Positions 8,549 to 17,933 of a DNA stretch of 64,000 nucleotides are shown here, piece by piece. The notes below the pieces were generated by a model. The model had not been told where the DNA came from, searched no databases, and worked only from the letters and a program-made list of their open reading frames with translations. A program made the translations under genes and the position numbers. Origin of the DNA: Vreelandella titanicae BH1 (GTDB lineage: Bacteria; Pseudomonadota; Gammaproteobacteria; Pseudomonadales; Halomonadaceae). The stretch's first letter is position 1; every line of letters begins with the position of its first letter. The stretch lies in assembly GCF_000336575.1 (NCBI RefSeq), contig NZ_AOPO01000001.1, positions 496,001 to 560,000 on the forward strand, in the 5' to 3' direction.

Positions 8549-8940
8549 TTTCAAGTGGTGAAGCTAGGTAGGTTGTATCTGCAACCGTCTGCTTCCTAAT
8601 TAATGCTCAGTTGTGAGCGCGCATTCCTGCGAATCTATCAAAGACAGCTACAATTCACTCCTACAAAGCACTGGGAACAATGCTGTGTGCTCTTCAATAA
8701 TGGCTACTACATTCGGCGAGACCTTTTCGCGCGTTAGCTCCATTCACGAATAGGTGAAGCGTTGAAAAGAAAGCTTACGAAGCTCAGCCCGCTTAAGCAG
8801 CCTATGCTAGGGTAAATTTAGTAGAGGGTTGAGCAGGTAAAAGGCAGAGCATACAAATCGAGATAGAGCATAAAGGCAGTTAATGACTCAAAGCGTTCTA
8901 TTTCAACTAGCTAAAAAGAAAAATTGGGGATTATAGGCCG

Positions 8941-11364
8941 GTGATAAACCAAATAGACATAGCAAGCTTTGGAAGTTTCAGCGGTTTGGAGTGGAAGAAG
9001 ACCGTTCGTGATAGAGGCAAAAACGTTCAGAATTTCAAACGCCTCAACATCATCTATGGACGTAATTACTCTGGGAAGACGACCCTTTCCCGAGTTTTTC
9101 GTGCCCTAGAGATACGCAAGACCCCACTCAGCTACCATAACCCCTCCTTCACTATCTACGGGGAGAAGGGCAATGTTACGCATGCAACAATACCGGCTCA
9201 CAACTATGACGTCCGGGTCTATAACCGTGACTTCGTAACAGACAACCTGGGTTTCCTGGTCAACCAGGTTGATGGGGAAATCAAGACATTCGCCATCGTC
9301 GGTGAGCAAAACAAAGAGATTGATGATGCAATTTCAGCCATAGAAACCAGGCTTGGTAGTGTGGAAGGTAAATGCGGTCTTCGGTATGAGCTAGAAACGA
9401 AGAAGAAGGAACGTGATCGTACAGAGACCAGCCATAGCACTGCCTCTAACTCTTTGGAAGAAAAATTGCGCTCCCACGCAAATAACGAGATCAAGAAGAA
9501 TCGGGAGTATGGCTCTCCCGTATACAACATTGGAAGCATTAAAAGTGACATTGCTGCCACTAAGAAGCCTGACTTCGTAACTCTGACTATTGACGAACAA
9601 GCTGCAAAGCTTGCTCTATTAAAGCAAGAAGCCCTACCAGATATAACTGGCACATTGGAAATACAACTAAATTTTGATTCATTGCGTAGTGCTGCAGAGC
9701 CACTTCTATCAAAAGAAATTACGCCCACAAAACCGATTCAAGAACTGCTTAATGATAGTGTTCTACAACTCTGGGTCAAGCAGGGAATCGGTCACCACCG
9801 TAAAAAACGTGATACTTGCGCATTTTGTCGCCAGGCCTTACCAGACAATATTTGGCAAGTACTGGACTCTCATTTTAGTAAAGAGTCTGGAGACCTTGAA
9901 GCCGCTTTAGATGCTGCGATCTTGACCGTCAACAATGAGATAAATGCAATTGCTGACTTCAACAGCTTTAAAAGAGACCAGTTTTATACAGAAGAGCGAT
10001 CTGCTTTTGACACAAGTAGTGCAGCTCTTTCTCATGCATTGGGAGTCTATAAAAAAGATCTGGAAGCACTGAAAAAAGCCTTGGAAGATCGCAAAAGCAA
10101 CCTCTTTCAGGTCATTTCCTTGAAAGATTCTATTCATGATGACAAAACAATTCAGAAGCATGTGGATGCTATAAATGCGTTGATTTCCACAAGCAACAGC
10201 AAGACGAAAACACTTGAAAAAGACAAGACTGCAGCCAGAAATGCACTTCGTCTGGCTAACGTCTATACTTTTTCCCAAGCAATCAATCATGATGACGAAA
10301 TTGTTAAGATTAACAATTTAAAGACTGACATGGATGGAGCGAGAACTACGTACGACGAAGCTGAGAAGGAAATTCGTGAGTCAGAATCAGCAGTTTCTGC
10401 CTTGCGAGCGAAACAGAAGGATGAAAGTAAAGGAGCCGATAGAGTCAACTCCTTGCTCAGTCATTTCTTTGGCCATGATGGAATCAAACTTGAAGCTAAA
10501 GACAATTTAGACCAAACAACAGTCAAGTTTGAAATTATCAGAGATGGAAAGTCCGCATACAACCTCAGCGAAGGTGAGTGTAGCCTAATTGCTTTCTGCT
10601 ATTTTATTGCCAAACTTGAAGATCCCGACAGTATGGGAAAAGAACTTATTATTTATATAGATGACCCTATTTCCAGCTTGGATGGAAATCACATTTTCTT
10701 TATATTTAGTCTGATTGAAAGCTTAATTGCCAAACCAATTAAGAATCCCGACGGCTCAAACGCCTACCGCTACAAACAGCTTTTTATCTCGACACACAAC
10801 CTTGACTTCCTCAAATACTTGAAGCGTCTCTCTATCCCTAAGAAAAAGATCACTGCAGGAGAAGGGAAACAAAAAAGTGTTGATGATAACGAACATTTTA
10901 TGATTGAGCGTAATGGTGCATCAAGCAACATCTTGCTTATGCCATCCTACCTCAAAGATTACATCACTGAGTTTCATTATCTCTTCCATCAAATCTACAA
11001 ATGTAAGGATCCAGAAAATGCACATATTAACTATGAGCCATTCTTTGGATTTGGCAATAATTTAAGGAAATTTCTTGAAGCATTTTTATTTTTTAAGTAC
11101 CCCTATCACGACAACAGAAATGATGCCTTTGAAAGAATCAAGAAGTTCTTTGGAGAAGAGGAAGATACAGCGATTGCGCTAGTAAACCGCCTTAATAATG
11201 AGTTCTCTCACCTTGAGGCCGTACCCGATAGAGGTTTCAAACCAGTGGAAATTCCTGAAATATCCAAGGTGGCCAATTATGTTTTGGATAAAATCTATGC
11301 CGCTGATCAAGACCAATATAACGCCCTTCTTAAAAGTATTGGAGAACCAGAACGAACATCCTGA
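8941..11364 (+). CDS. AAA_13-type ATPase with coiled coils and a CxxC hook; RloC/PrrC-like anticodon nuclease candidate
   Basis: The 807-aa protein has an SMC/Rad50-like split ATPase. Walker A GRNYSGKT lies at residues 40-47, signature NLSEGE at 541-546, Walker B LIIYIDD at 569-575 and a D-loop SSLD at 578-581. Long charged coiled-coil stretches (about 130-290 and 320-500) flank C293-A-F-C296, which resembles a Rad50/RloC zinc hook. The C-terminal part has R750-LNN-E754-FS-H757, reminiscent of the Arg/Glu/His set of anticodon nucleases. Proteins of this kind (COG4694 group) include RloC, which cuts tRNA after phage or DNA damage. The start is GTG at 8941; an in-frame stop lies at 8908. No restriction-modification partner is adjacent. 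Nuclease activity is inferred. Confidence 0.75.
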   Translation: MINQIDIASFGSFSGLEWKKTVRDRGKNVQNFKRLNIIYGRNYSGKTTLSRVFRALEIRKTPLSYHNPSFTIYGEKGNVTHATIPAHNYDVRVYNRDFVTDNLGFLVNQVDGEIKTFAIVGEQNKEIDDAISAIETRLGSVEGKCGLRYELETKKKERDRTETSHSTASNSLEEKLRSHANNEIKKNREYGSPVYNIGSIKSDIAATKKPDFVTLTIDEQAAKLALLKQEALPDITGTLEIQLNFDSLRSAAEPLLSKEITPTKPIQELLNDSVLQLWVKQGIGHHRKKRDTCAFCRQALPDNIWQVLDSHFSKESGDLEAALDAAILTVNNEINAIADFNSFKRDQFYTEERSAFDTSSAALSHALGVYKKDLEALKKALEDRKSNLFQVISLKDSIHDDKTIQKHVDAINALISTSNSKTKTLEKDKTAARNALRLANVYTFSQAINHDDEIVKINNLKTDMDGARTTYDEAEKEIRESESAVSALRAKQKDESKGADRVNSLLSHFFGHDGIKLEAKDNLDQTTVKFEIIRDGKSAYNLSEGECSLIAFCYFIAKLEDPDSMGKELIIYIDDPISSLDGNHIFFIFSLIESLIAKPIKNPDGSNAYRYKQLFISTHNLDFLKYLKRLSIPKKKITAGEGKQKSVDDNEHFMIERNGASSNILLMPSYLKDYITEFHYLFHQIYKCKDPENAHINYEPFFGFGNNLRKFLEAFLFFKYPYHDNRNDAFERIKKFFGEEEDTAIALVNRLNNEFSHLEAVPDRGFKPVEIPEISKVANYVLDKIYAADQDQYNALLKSIGEPERTS

Positions 11365-11447
11365 AGAAGGCCCTTAGTCTTAGATGCAGAATCATATTAA
11401 GCTGCATCTATAAATTAATAGCAGGTAAAAGGTCCTAACTGACGACC

Positions 11448-11485
11448 AAAAAAGGGGGCCTGCGATTTCGCAGGCCCCCTTTTTT
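11448..11485. terminator. Bidirectional terminator next to the tRNA-Arg fragment
   Basis: A6 precedes GGGGGCCTGCG, which pairs through a 4-nt loop with CGCAGGCCCCC followed by T6. The symmetric A- and T-runs allow termination on both strands. On the minus strand it lies just beyond the CCA end of the tRNA-Arg remnant, so it is probably the original terminator of that tRNA gene. On the plus strand it closes the ATPase gene. Confidence 0.8.
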
Positions 11486-11491
11486 ACAATT

Positions 11492-11538
11492 TGGCGCGCC
11501 CGGCAGGATTTGAACCTGCGACCCTCGGCTTCGGAGGC
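11492..11538 (-). other. 3' 47 bp of tRNA-Arg(CCG): probable attachment-site remnant
   Basis: Read on the minus strand this gives the anticodon loop CTCCGAA (anticodon CCG), the 3' anticodon stem GCCGA, a 5-nt variable loop, the T arm GCAGG-TTCAAAT-CCTGC, the acceptor strand CGGGCGC, G and CCA. The match stops inside the 5' anticodon stem (GC kept, then TTA instead of TCG), and no D arm or 5' half follows. This is not a functional tRNA. A clean 3' fragment from the anticodon loop to CCA is the typical att duplicate left where an element integrates into a tRNA gene. The element should lie to the right. Confidence 0.75.
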
Positions 11539-11654
11539 TAATCCCAAGCATCATAGATGAGTTTACCCACCAAAATCACCTATCGAAAAATATCAATTTA
11601 TTTTATTAAAAACAATAAGTTATTACAAAATAAAGGATTATAACTCTTTCCGCT

Positions 11655-11877
11655 TTATCCCGATTGACACCGACCGCTGCCCATCGTCACCATCAAAGCG
11701 GACACATAGCGTGATTTTAAGATGTCCGATTTTCGGACGGTTTTGACCTTTGGCGGTAGCGCCTTACCTTTACTGCTTAACTCACCATGATGACCACCTT
11801 GGCATAAGCACCTAATCCCCCCGCCTATCAGCGTAATAAACTGCCACAATGGCTGAATGGGTATCGCTAATCCCAGC
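11655..11877 (-). pseudogene. Unrecognised C-terminal fragment
   Basis: On the minus strand a frame without a credible start is open from about 11877 to the stop at 11655-11657. It encodes a hydrophobic stretch (GATLGLAIPIQPLWQF) followed by a basic tail. It abuts the IS30 fragment, which probably truncated it. I do not recognise the family; it may be the tail of a small membrane protein or simply non-coding. Confidence 0.25.
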
Positions 11878-11885
11878 GTGGCACC

Positions 11886-12089
11886 AATGAAAACACCAAT
11901 GGCATGATTAGACAGTATTTTCCTAAAGGTACTGACTTCCGAAAAGTGATCAATACCGAGCTACGGAGTGTCATCACTAAGCTAAACGATAGACCAAGAA
12001 AGCGACTGGGATACCGAACCCCAGCACAGGGGTTCTTAGGTGAATACTCAGGAGTACTAGAAACCGCAGGTGCTGCACTTATTAGTTAA
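11886..12089 (+). mobile_element. C-terminal fragment of an IS30-family transposase
   Basis: The frame NGMIRQYFPKGTDF, later LNDRPRKRLGYRTP, is the highly conserved C-terminal end of IS30-family transposases, including the catalytic glutamate neighbourhood. Only about 65 of some 330 residues remain and the 5' side is cut at about 11880, so it is a dead insertion-sequence remnant. It lies in the 0.7 kb between the tRNA fragment and the cupin gene, a typical scar region. A weak hairpin GATGGGC/GCCCATC (12130-12156) follows it. Confidence 0.7.
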
Positions 12090-12231
12090 ATTCAGGTTTT
12101 AAATGTCCGATAAAAGTGATGAGCAATCTGATGGGCAAATACCATGAAAGCCCATCAACCATCCAATGAGTATGCTGCACTCAGAGCCTGCATCCGCCAA
12201 GACTTTAAAAAAATCAGCTTTCAATACGTCT

Positions 12232-12519
12232 CTATTTTTTAATCTCAACTTCCACAAAAGAAAAAGGCGATTTTCCATTATTGATCACGTTATGTTCAGT
12301 ACCTTCTTCGCGGTTATAGCAAACCCCTGCTTCTAGTATAACTTCACGATTTCCCTCTTCGGTTTCTAGCAGCATTTTGCCACCTATGATCGGCACAATG
12401 ACATAGTTATGCTCATGGCGATGCCAGCCTGTTTCAGAACCGGGAGGAAAATCCCAGCGTGTCACAATCACTTGGCTGTTTTCGATTTGTAAATGGCTAC
12501 TGGCTTGCATTCTTTTCAT
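12232..12519 (-). CDS. Small single-domain cupin protein
   Basis: The 95-aa protein forms one cupin barrel. Cupin motif 1 is GWHRHEHNYVIVPIIGG (about residues 31-47), with candidate metal-binding histidines, and motif 2 is GTEHNVINNG (about 73-82). It has no signal peptide. It follows the AraC regulator on the same strand with a 28-bp gap, so the two are probably co-transcribed. Such proteins can be small-molecule sensors or isomerase/oxygenase-like enzymes; its role here is unknown. The ATG at 12519 is the only good start. Confidence 0.75.
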   Translation of the reverse strand: MKRMQASSHLQIENSQVIVTRWDFPPGSETGWHRHEHNYVIVPIIGGKMLLETEEGNREVILEAGVCYNREEGTEHNVINNGKSPFSFVEVEIKK

Positions 12520-12547
12520 GGTAATACCTTTTCATGTTGGTTTGGCT

Positions 12548-13537
12548 TTAATGCCAAACGCCAATTGCTTTTTCTCCAGGGGATTTAGTATTAGCAGAGT
12601 TACTGCGTAGTTCGCTCGCAGAGTATCCAAAGTGCTGCCGAAACGCTCGACAGAACTGGGCTTGATCGGTGAATCCCCAGCGGTAGGCAATTTCACCAAT
12701 ATTAATACCACTGGGCGATGCCTCCAGATCACGATGAGCTGCCTCAAGTCGCTGTACCCGCACCCACTCGCGTACAGTATATCCAGACCCGGAAAATAGC
12801 TTATGAAGATAGCGCAATGAAATTCCGCAAAAGCCTGCAATGCGAGCTGGGGTTAATTCAGGATTACCAAGATTGGCAGATATGTACCGCTCGATACGCA
12901 TCAAATGAGCGGTTTTCAAATGTGATTGGTCGCTACTCAGCACTCTCTCATCCTGCTCTAGAACAAGAGATAACATATTTAGCGCCTGCTCAAACAAACA
13001 ATTCTGATCATCAATGCTGCACTCATTGACACGCTGTGAGCAAATCATTAGGAACTCAACAAAGGCACAGCCAATCCCTTTTTTAGCAGAAAAGCAGTGT
13101 TGGGAATATCGTTCAGGCCGTCGGATGCGGTACTTCATTGATTGACTTGGGATTTTAAAAACCCACATATCATTCGGAGATTCATAACCAAAACGATAGG
13201 GGGCATCTCCCTGCTCGACAATGAAGTGCCCTGGTGGGCAATCCAAGCTACGGCCATGCTGAGAGAAAAATACATTTGTTCGTAGTGGAATGGTAACCAG
13301 GAACGACGCGTGATCATCATGGGCAATCTGCGATTGACACCTTGAATACTCAGCCTGATAGGAGCAAAGGCGCGATAAGGAAAAGTCGCTTCCCTCCGCT
13401 TTCCACACTTTTAGGGATCCTTGAAACTTAGCCTCCTGATTCCCGTAATTGAGAGTTAACGGAAAATACGTTTGAGAAATGAGCTGTGTCCAGCGACCCT
13501 GTGAATTAGACGTTAACATTAAATTAGCTTTATTCAT
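12548..13537 (-). CDS. AraC family transcriptional regulator
   Basis: The 329-aa protein has an N-terminal AraC-binding-like sensory region (about residues 20-200) and a C-terminal pair of helix-turn-helix motifs, including ARIAGFCGISLRYLHKLF and INIGEIAYRWGFTDQAQFCRAF. The second is the classic AraC signature. An upstream in-frame start exists at 13585, but 13537 (MNKANLML) has a GGGGCAG ribosome site. The gene lies between the cupin gene and hyuB, all on the minus strand, so it may control the hydantoinase/oxoprolinase genes. The effector is unknown. Confidence 0.88.
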   Translation of the reverse strand: MNKANLMLTSNSQGRWTQLISQTYFPLTLNYGNQEAKFQGSLKVWKAEGSDFSLSRLCSYQAEYSRCQSQIAHDDHASFLVTIPLRTNVFFSQHGRSLDCPPGHFIVEQGDAPYRFGYESPNDMWVFKIPSQSMKYRIRRPERYSQHCFSAKKGIGCAFVEFLMICSQRVNECSIDDQNCLFEQALNMLSLVLEQDERVLSSDQSHLKTAHLMRIERYISANLGNPELTPARIAGFCGISLRYLHKLFSGSGYTVREWVRVQRLEAAHRDLEASPSGINIGEIAYRWGFTDQAQFCRAFRQHFGYSASELRSNSANTKSPGEKAIGVWH

Positions 13538-13595
13538 GTTATCTGCCCCACGATATTCGCAACGTTTGGGATGGCGTAATGCCAAATGGCAGAGT

Positions 13596-13621
13596 CCCTC
13601 TGAAACAGAAATTTCAGAGGG
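13596..13621 (-). terminator. Hairpin downstream of hyuB
   Basis: CCCTCTGAAA (13596-13605) pairs perfectly with TTTCAGAGGG (13612-13621) over a 6-nt loop, 30 bp past the hyuB stop and 60 bp before the AraC start. It has no strong T-run. It probably separates the hyuAB transcript from the AraC-cupin unit. Confidence 0.5.
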
Positions 13622-13650
13622 TTATCATCGTTATAAGAGTGTTATCGAGA

Positions 13651-15624
13651 TCATGTCCAATAATGCGAAGACCGTCGACGTACGGATTCACGGAATTGCT
13701 GAGTCGATTTCTCTAACAACTCGCCTGTTCCCCAATCAAGTATCACTGCGTAGCGACGAATAATATCTAGTACATCCAGCGTGCCATCACGGTATTGCTC
13801 AGCTACTTCTTGCGGTGCCACTTCAAGCCACTCTTTACGATGGGCGCGAATCCACTCTCGAGCATTTTTGGTATGCTCAACATCAATGTCATAATCATCC
13901 ACGTCGGGATCATTTATATTGATGACAACACCATAGTCACTCTCTGCTCTCTTCACAGAGACATACCCATCTATCACATCTTCCAGCACTTCTTCAGCGG
14001 GACGCTCAAGTGGATCACCAAAACCGCCGCCGCCAGCTGAAGGACGGGTAAAAGTATCTCCTGCATGCACAGAAACATTTGAGAACGTAGCGCCTAAGTA
14101 TTTCTCTTCAGTTGTTCCTTTGTTAATCCAAACGCCATGCGGCACAGATGGTAGACCACCTTCGATTCCCCAGGTCACTGAACGTCCGCGGTCGCAGCAA
14201 TAGCTCATCACTGTCTTGTCAACATCTGTGAGGACTCCCCCTTTCTCAACGCCACAGCCGCCCCGGAAGCGGCCCGGGCCGCCGGAATCAGTGCTTATTT
14301 CATGACACATCGTCAACACGGGATTTAAACGTTCTTGACCTTCTACAGGCTGAACGGCTAAACCCGTGCCAAAGACAGGAGAGGTTGCTGACGAGCCATC
14401 TTTTGTTTGACGCCCACCCCAGCCACCTGCCATCCAGTCGTACCACATGAAATAAGAAGTCTTTTCGGTACGCACATCGTTGCCTCCGATGAGCAGGTAC
14501 TCCAGATTAAACGCACATGCCATAGCACGTTCTGGCATTATGCCGCTCCAAAGTTCAAAAATTCCATTCATGATTTTTTCGTAAGGGCCCGAGCAGAATC
14601 CTGTTACTGCATGCGGCCAGCCTGCGTTTACAACGGTCCCCTCCTCACCAATATTCGCCGTTACGGCTCGATAGAAACCTGAGTTAAGCGGCACATCGGG
14701 GAAGAAAGTTTTGGTGCCAGCGTAAATAGCTGAGTGGGTCGTTCCATATCCAGAGTTTAAAAAAGTAGATACAGCAGGTGCCGAGCCGGTTAAATCATAG
14801 TGAATACCGTTGCCATCAAGCTTCAACTTGATCTTAATAGGCACCATCCCTTCTCCCAGCGCAGGGTCGGCATCAAGATAATCAACTGTTTGCCACTCAC
14901 CTGTTGGCATACCGGCCAAACTCTTTAATACAATACGCTCAACGTAATCTTGAGTTTCTTGCATAGCGGCAACAACAGTCTCTTTCGAGTATTTATCGAC
15001 TAAACGTAATATTTCACGTTCACAGACAGCAGTAGCTTCGGCTTGCGCATGCAGGTCCCCCATAGCTTGACTAGGCGCACGGGTATTGGAGACCAAAAGT
15101 TGAGCTACATCATGTAGGAAGGTGCCCGACCGCCAGACCCGTATCGGCGTAATACGCAGACCTTCGCTAAAATGAGTGCTAGCATTAACATCAAACGACC
15201 CAGGAACGTTACCGCCTATATCCGCCCAATGGCCTTTATTCTGAGCGAAGCCGATAATTTCATCATCGACGAAGATAGGGCGAATAAAACTTACATCATT
15301 TAAGTGTGTCCCGCCTCTGTAAGGGTCGTTAATGGCAAACACATCGCCTGCTTGAATATCCCCTTCGAACTCTTCCAGTACAGCTTTACATTGAAAGTGC
15401 AGCGTGCCGACATGTACTGCAATATCACCGCTACCCTGCATAACTGTATTGCCTTTTGCATCACACAGCGCAGAAGAGAAGTCACGCGAATAAATTACGA
15501 ATGAATAACACGTGCGCAATATTTGCTCACTCATCAAGTCAACACTGGTGGCAAACGCATTTTTCAACACTTCGAAAGTTACGGGATCGAGAACGCCATC
15601 CTTCATATCGTGTGCCCTTTTCAT
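13651..15624 (-). CDS. hyuB: Hydantoinase B/oxoprolinase family subunit
   Basis: The 657-aa protein is full length for HyuB and has its hallmarks: DPVTFEVLKNAF at the N-terminus, the NDPYRGGTHLNDV motif near residue 108 and a C-terminal glycine-rich segment (RPSAGGGGFGDPLERP). With HyuA it forms ATP-dependent amidohydrolases that open cyclic amides such as hydantoins, 5-oxoproline or lactams. The start at 15624 overlaps the hyuA stop as ATGA and has a GGAGAG ribosome site, so it is preferred over the ATG 45 bp upstream. The exact ring substrate is not determined by sequence. Confidence 0.88.
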   Translation of the reverse strand: MKRAHDMKDGVLDPVTFEVLKNAFATSVDLMSEQILRTCYSFVIYSRDFSSALCDAKGNTVMQGSGDIAVHVGTLHFQCKAVLEEFEGDIQAGDVFAINDPYRGGTHLNDVSFIRPIFVDDEIIGFAQNKGHWADIGGNVPGSFDVNASTHFSEGLRITPIRVWRSGTFLHDVAQLLVSNTRAPSQAMGDLHAQAEATAVCEREILRLVDKYSKETVVAAMQETQDYVERIVLKSLAGMPTGEWQTVDYLDADPALGEGMVPIKIKLKLDGNGIHYDLTGSAPAVSTFLNSGYGTTHSAIYAGTKTFFPDVPLNSGFYRAVTANIGEEGTVVNAGWPHAVTGFCSGPYEKIMNGIFELWSGIMPERAMACAFNLEYLLIGGNDVRTEKTSYFMWYDWMAGGWGGRQTKDGSSATSPVFGTGLAVQPVEGQERLNPVLTMCHEISTDSGGPGRFRGGCGVEKGGVLTDVDKTVMSYCCDRGRSVTWGIEGGLPSVPHGVWINKGTTEEKYLGATFSNVSVHAGDTFTRPSAGGGGFGDPLERPAEEVLEDVIDGYVSVKRAESDYGVVININDPDVDDYDIDVEHTKNAREWIRAHRKEWLEVAPQEVAEQYRDGTLDVLDIIRRYAVILDWGTGELLEKSTQQFRESVRRRSSHYWT

Positions 15625-17666
15625 GCTTGCTCTCCTGTCTGCACGATCCGAATCTTGATATTTTTCCATTCATCAATGGATGCAACTGTCTTTGGTGGTA
15701 CAACAGTAGTGGAATCTAGTTGGTCAATAATCGCAGGCCCCGTTAGCTCAAAACCGGGCGGCAAAGCAGCTCTTTCGAAAATCGGAGTATCGTACCAATC
15801 ACCGTCAAAGAAGACTTCACGTCGAGCATGGGGTTCTACCTTCGCGTCAGACACCAAATCAAAGGGAGTAAACGATGGTTTAGGTGTTTTACCTACTGCA
15901 CGTAGGTGTAGCTGATAGATTTCAACAGGCTGATCATGCTGACTGAAGGAAAACTGGCGTTCATGCTCTTGGTGGAAAGTACCTATTGCATCTTGCAGAG
16001 AGTTCACCCCACTGCCCATCGGCACCTGCAATGAGCGCCACTGGCCTTGGTAGCGCATCGAGATGCCACGCTGAAGCACTACATCTTTATCGGCAACACC
16101 TTCATGGCGAAGTCGATCTGCCGCCTCATCTTCAAGAGAGCGAAATCGTTGGTTGAGGTCTTCAATATCCGCACTGCCAGCCTCGGCGGTGTACATCATC
16201 GATAAATCATGCTGAATATCGACAAGCAGACACCCCAATGCAGATGTAACGCCGGGATTAGGGGGTACGATAACTGCAGGTATACCTAGCTCTTTAGCAA
16301 CTTCCGCGCCATGTAAAGCCCCTGCGCCCCCGAAAGCAATTAATGCAAAATCGCGTGGATCGAGGCCACGCCGGATAGATACCAACCGCACAGCATCCGC
16401 CATATTGGCGTTGGCCACTTTGAGAATAGCTTCCGCCGCCTCAGCAGTATTCAATGCCAACGAATGTCCAATTTTTTCATTAATCGCATGTTCTGCCTTT
16501 TCTCTGCTCAGCTCAAGCGCGCCGCCTGCTAGGCTTCTACCAAGCCTATTGAGAGCCAGGTTTGCATCAGTATTGGTTGGCTCGACGCCTCCTCGTTCAT
16601 AGCACGCCGGCCCAGGATCAGCGCCAGCTGATTGCGGACCATTACGTAACGCTCCTGCAATATCAATATGGGCAAGCGAACCGCCACCAGCTCCAATAGT
16701 CAGTACCTCTATGCTTGGAAAGACAATTGGATGTCCGTACTCCACGCCCCACTGTTTCGTGACCCGTAGCTCACCGTCATGGATAAGAGAAATATCGGTA
16801 GAGGTGCCACCCATATCCAGCCCCACGGCATTTTGATAGCCACACTGTTCTGCGATGTGTTTAGCTGCAATTGCGCCCGCGGCAATACCCGACGCCGCAA
16901 GACGAACAGGATAGTGTTTCGCCATCGCAGGGGTCATTGAGCCGCCCCCTGAATGCAGAAGTAAAAGGTCGTTGGTATAGCCACCAGCGCTCAACTCGTC
17001 ATCTAGCTGTTTGACATATTCATAAACTAATGGCCCGAGCACCGTATTAGCGACTGCCGTATTGAATCGATCATGTTCAAAAATTTCTGGAAGAATTTCT
17101 GAAGAAGTTGAAACATTAGCCTCTGGAATTTCTTCTTCAAGAATTTCACGCATGCGCTGCTCATTCTGCATATTGGCATACGAGTTAATGAAGCATACAG
17201 CGATGGTGGTAGTACCCCGTCGCTTTAGCTTACGGGCGAGTTCACGAGCTTCCTCTTCGTTAAGCGGAGTTACTACTTGACCTGCATAATCCACCCGCTC
17301 CGTGACCTCAAAACGGTCGCGACGGCGAATGTAAGGGCCACTAACATCCGCGTATGCGTCCCAAAGATTGTCTTTTGTGCCATCACGGATCTCTATCACA
17401 TCACGAAAACCTTTGGTGGTCACAAGAGATGCTTTTGGAAAACGTCGCGTGATCAGCGCATTTGTGGCAACTGTTGTTCCATGGAAAAACAGGTCGACAT
17501 CCGCAAGTTCAATCTCGCCTCGCTTGACACCATCAAGTACAGCCTGCATGGGGTTATTTGGTGTAGAAGGAACTTTTGTGACGCGAAACTCTTGAGTAGA
17601 CGAATTGTAAATACAAACGTCTGTAAATGTTCCGCCAGCGTCGACGGCGACTCGAAGATCAGGCAT
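15621..17666 (-). CDS. hyuA: Hydantoinase A/oxoprolinase family subunit
   Basis: The 681-aa protein begins RVAVDAGGTFTDVCIY, the N-terminal nucleotide-binding signature of HyuA. It carries the second ATP-site region GLDMGGTSTDISLIHDGE near residue 276 and IAFGGAGALHGAEVAKELGIP near 440. It is the ATP-hydrolysing partner of HyuB and is translationally coupled to it. It sits 267 bp downstream of the NCS1 permease gene on the same strand. The AT-rich spacer (17667-17933) contains no gene and may hold a separate promoter. Confidence 0.9.
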   Translation of the reverse strand: MPDLRVAVDAGGTFTDVCIYNSSTQEFRVTKVPSTPNNPMQAVLDGVKRGEIELADVDLFFHGTTVATNALITRRFPKASLVTTKGFRDVIEIRDGTKDNLWDAYADVSGPYIRRRDRFEVTERVDYAGQVVTPLNEEEARELARKLKRRGTTTIAVCFINSYANMQNEQRMREILEEEIPEANVSTSSEILPEIFEHDRFNTAVANTVLGPLVYEYVKQLDDELSAGGYTNDLLLLHSGGGSMTPAMAKHYPVRLAASGIAAGAIAAKHIAEQCGYQNAVGLDMGGTSTDISLIHDGELRVTKQWGVEYGHPIVFPSIEVLTIGAGGGSLAHIDIAGALRNGPQSAGADPGPACYERGGVEPTNTDANLALNRLGRSLAGGALELSREKAEHAINEKIGHSLALNTAEAAEAILKVANANMADAVRLVSIRRGLDPRDFALIAFGGAGALHGAEVAKELGIPAVIVPPNPGVTSALGCLLVDIQHDLSMMYTAEAGSADIEDLNQRFRSLEDEAADRLRHEGVADKDVVLQRGISMRYQGQWRSLQVPMGSGVNSLQDAIGTFHQEHERQFSFSQHDQPVEIYQLHLRAVGKTPKPSFTPFDLVSDAKVEPHARREVFFDGDWYDTPIFERAALPPGFELTGPAIIDQLDSTTVVPPKTVASIDEWKNIKIRIVQTGEQA

Positions 17667-17933
17667 ATGTATTCCTCATTGTTTACTTAGATAGCACCTA
17701 GCTCGCGGAAGTAGCGCATCAACTATTTAGCTAACTTTTTAATAATAGCTTTATAAATATTTTGCAGGCACTTATAACAATCCTCGGATGATAATCAACA
17801 TGACTTAATTCAAAAAAATATTAAGCTGTGGTCATAAATAATTATTTATCAAATAATAAAACGCAACTATCAGCTATTAATATTATTTAAAGAAAGTCAT
17901 GATATAAATTCGCACCCAAAAAACTAATTAAAT

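Noticed and set aside
11492..11538. Functional tRNA-Arg gene
   Set aside because: The acceptor 5' strand, D arm and 5' anticodon stem are missing, so it cannot fold as a tRNA; treated as an att remnant.
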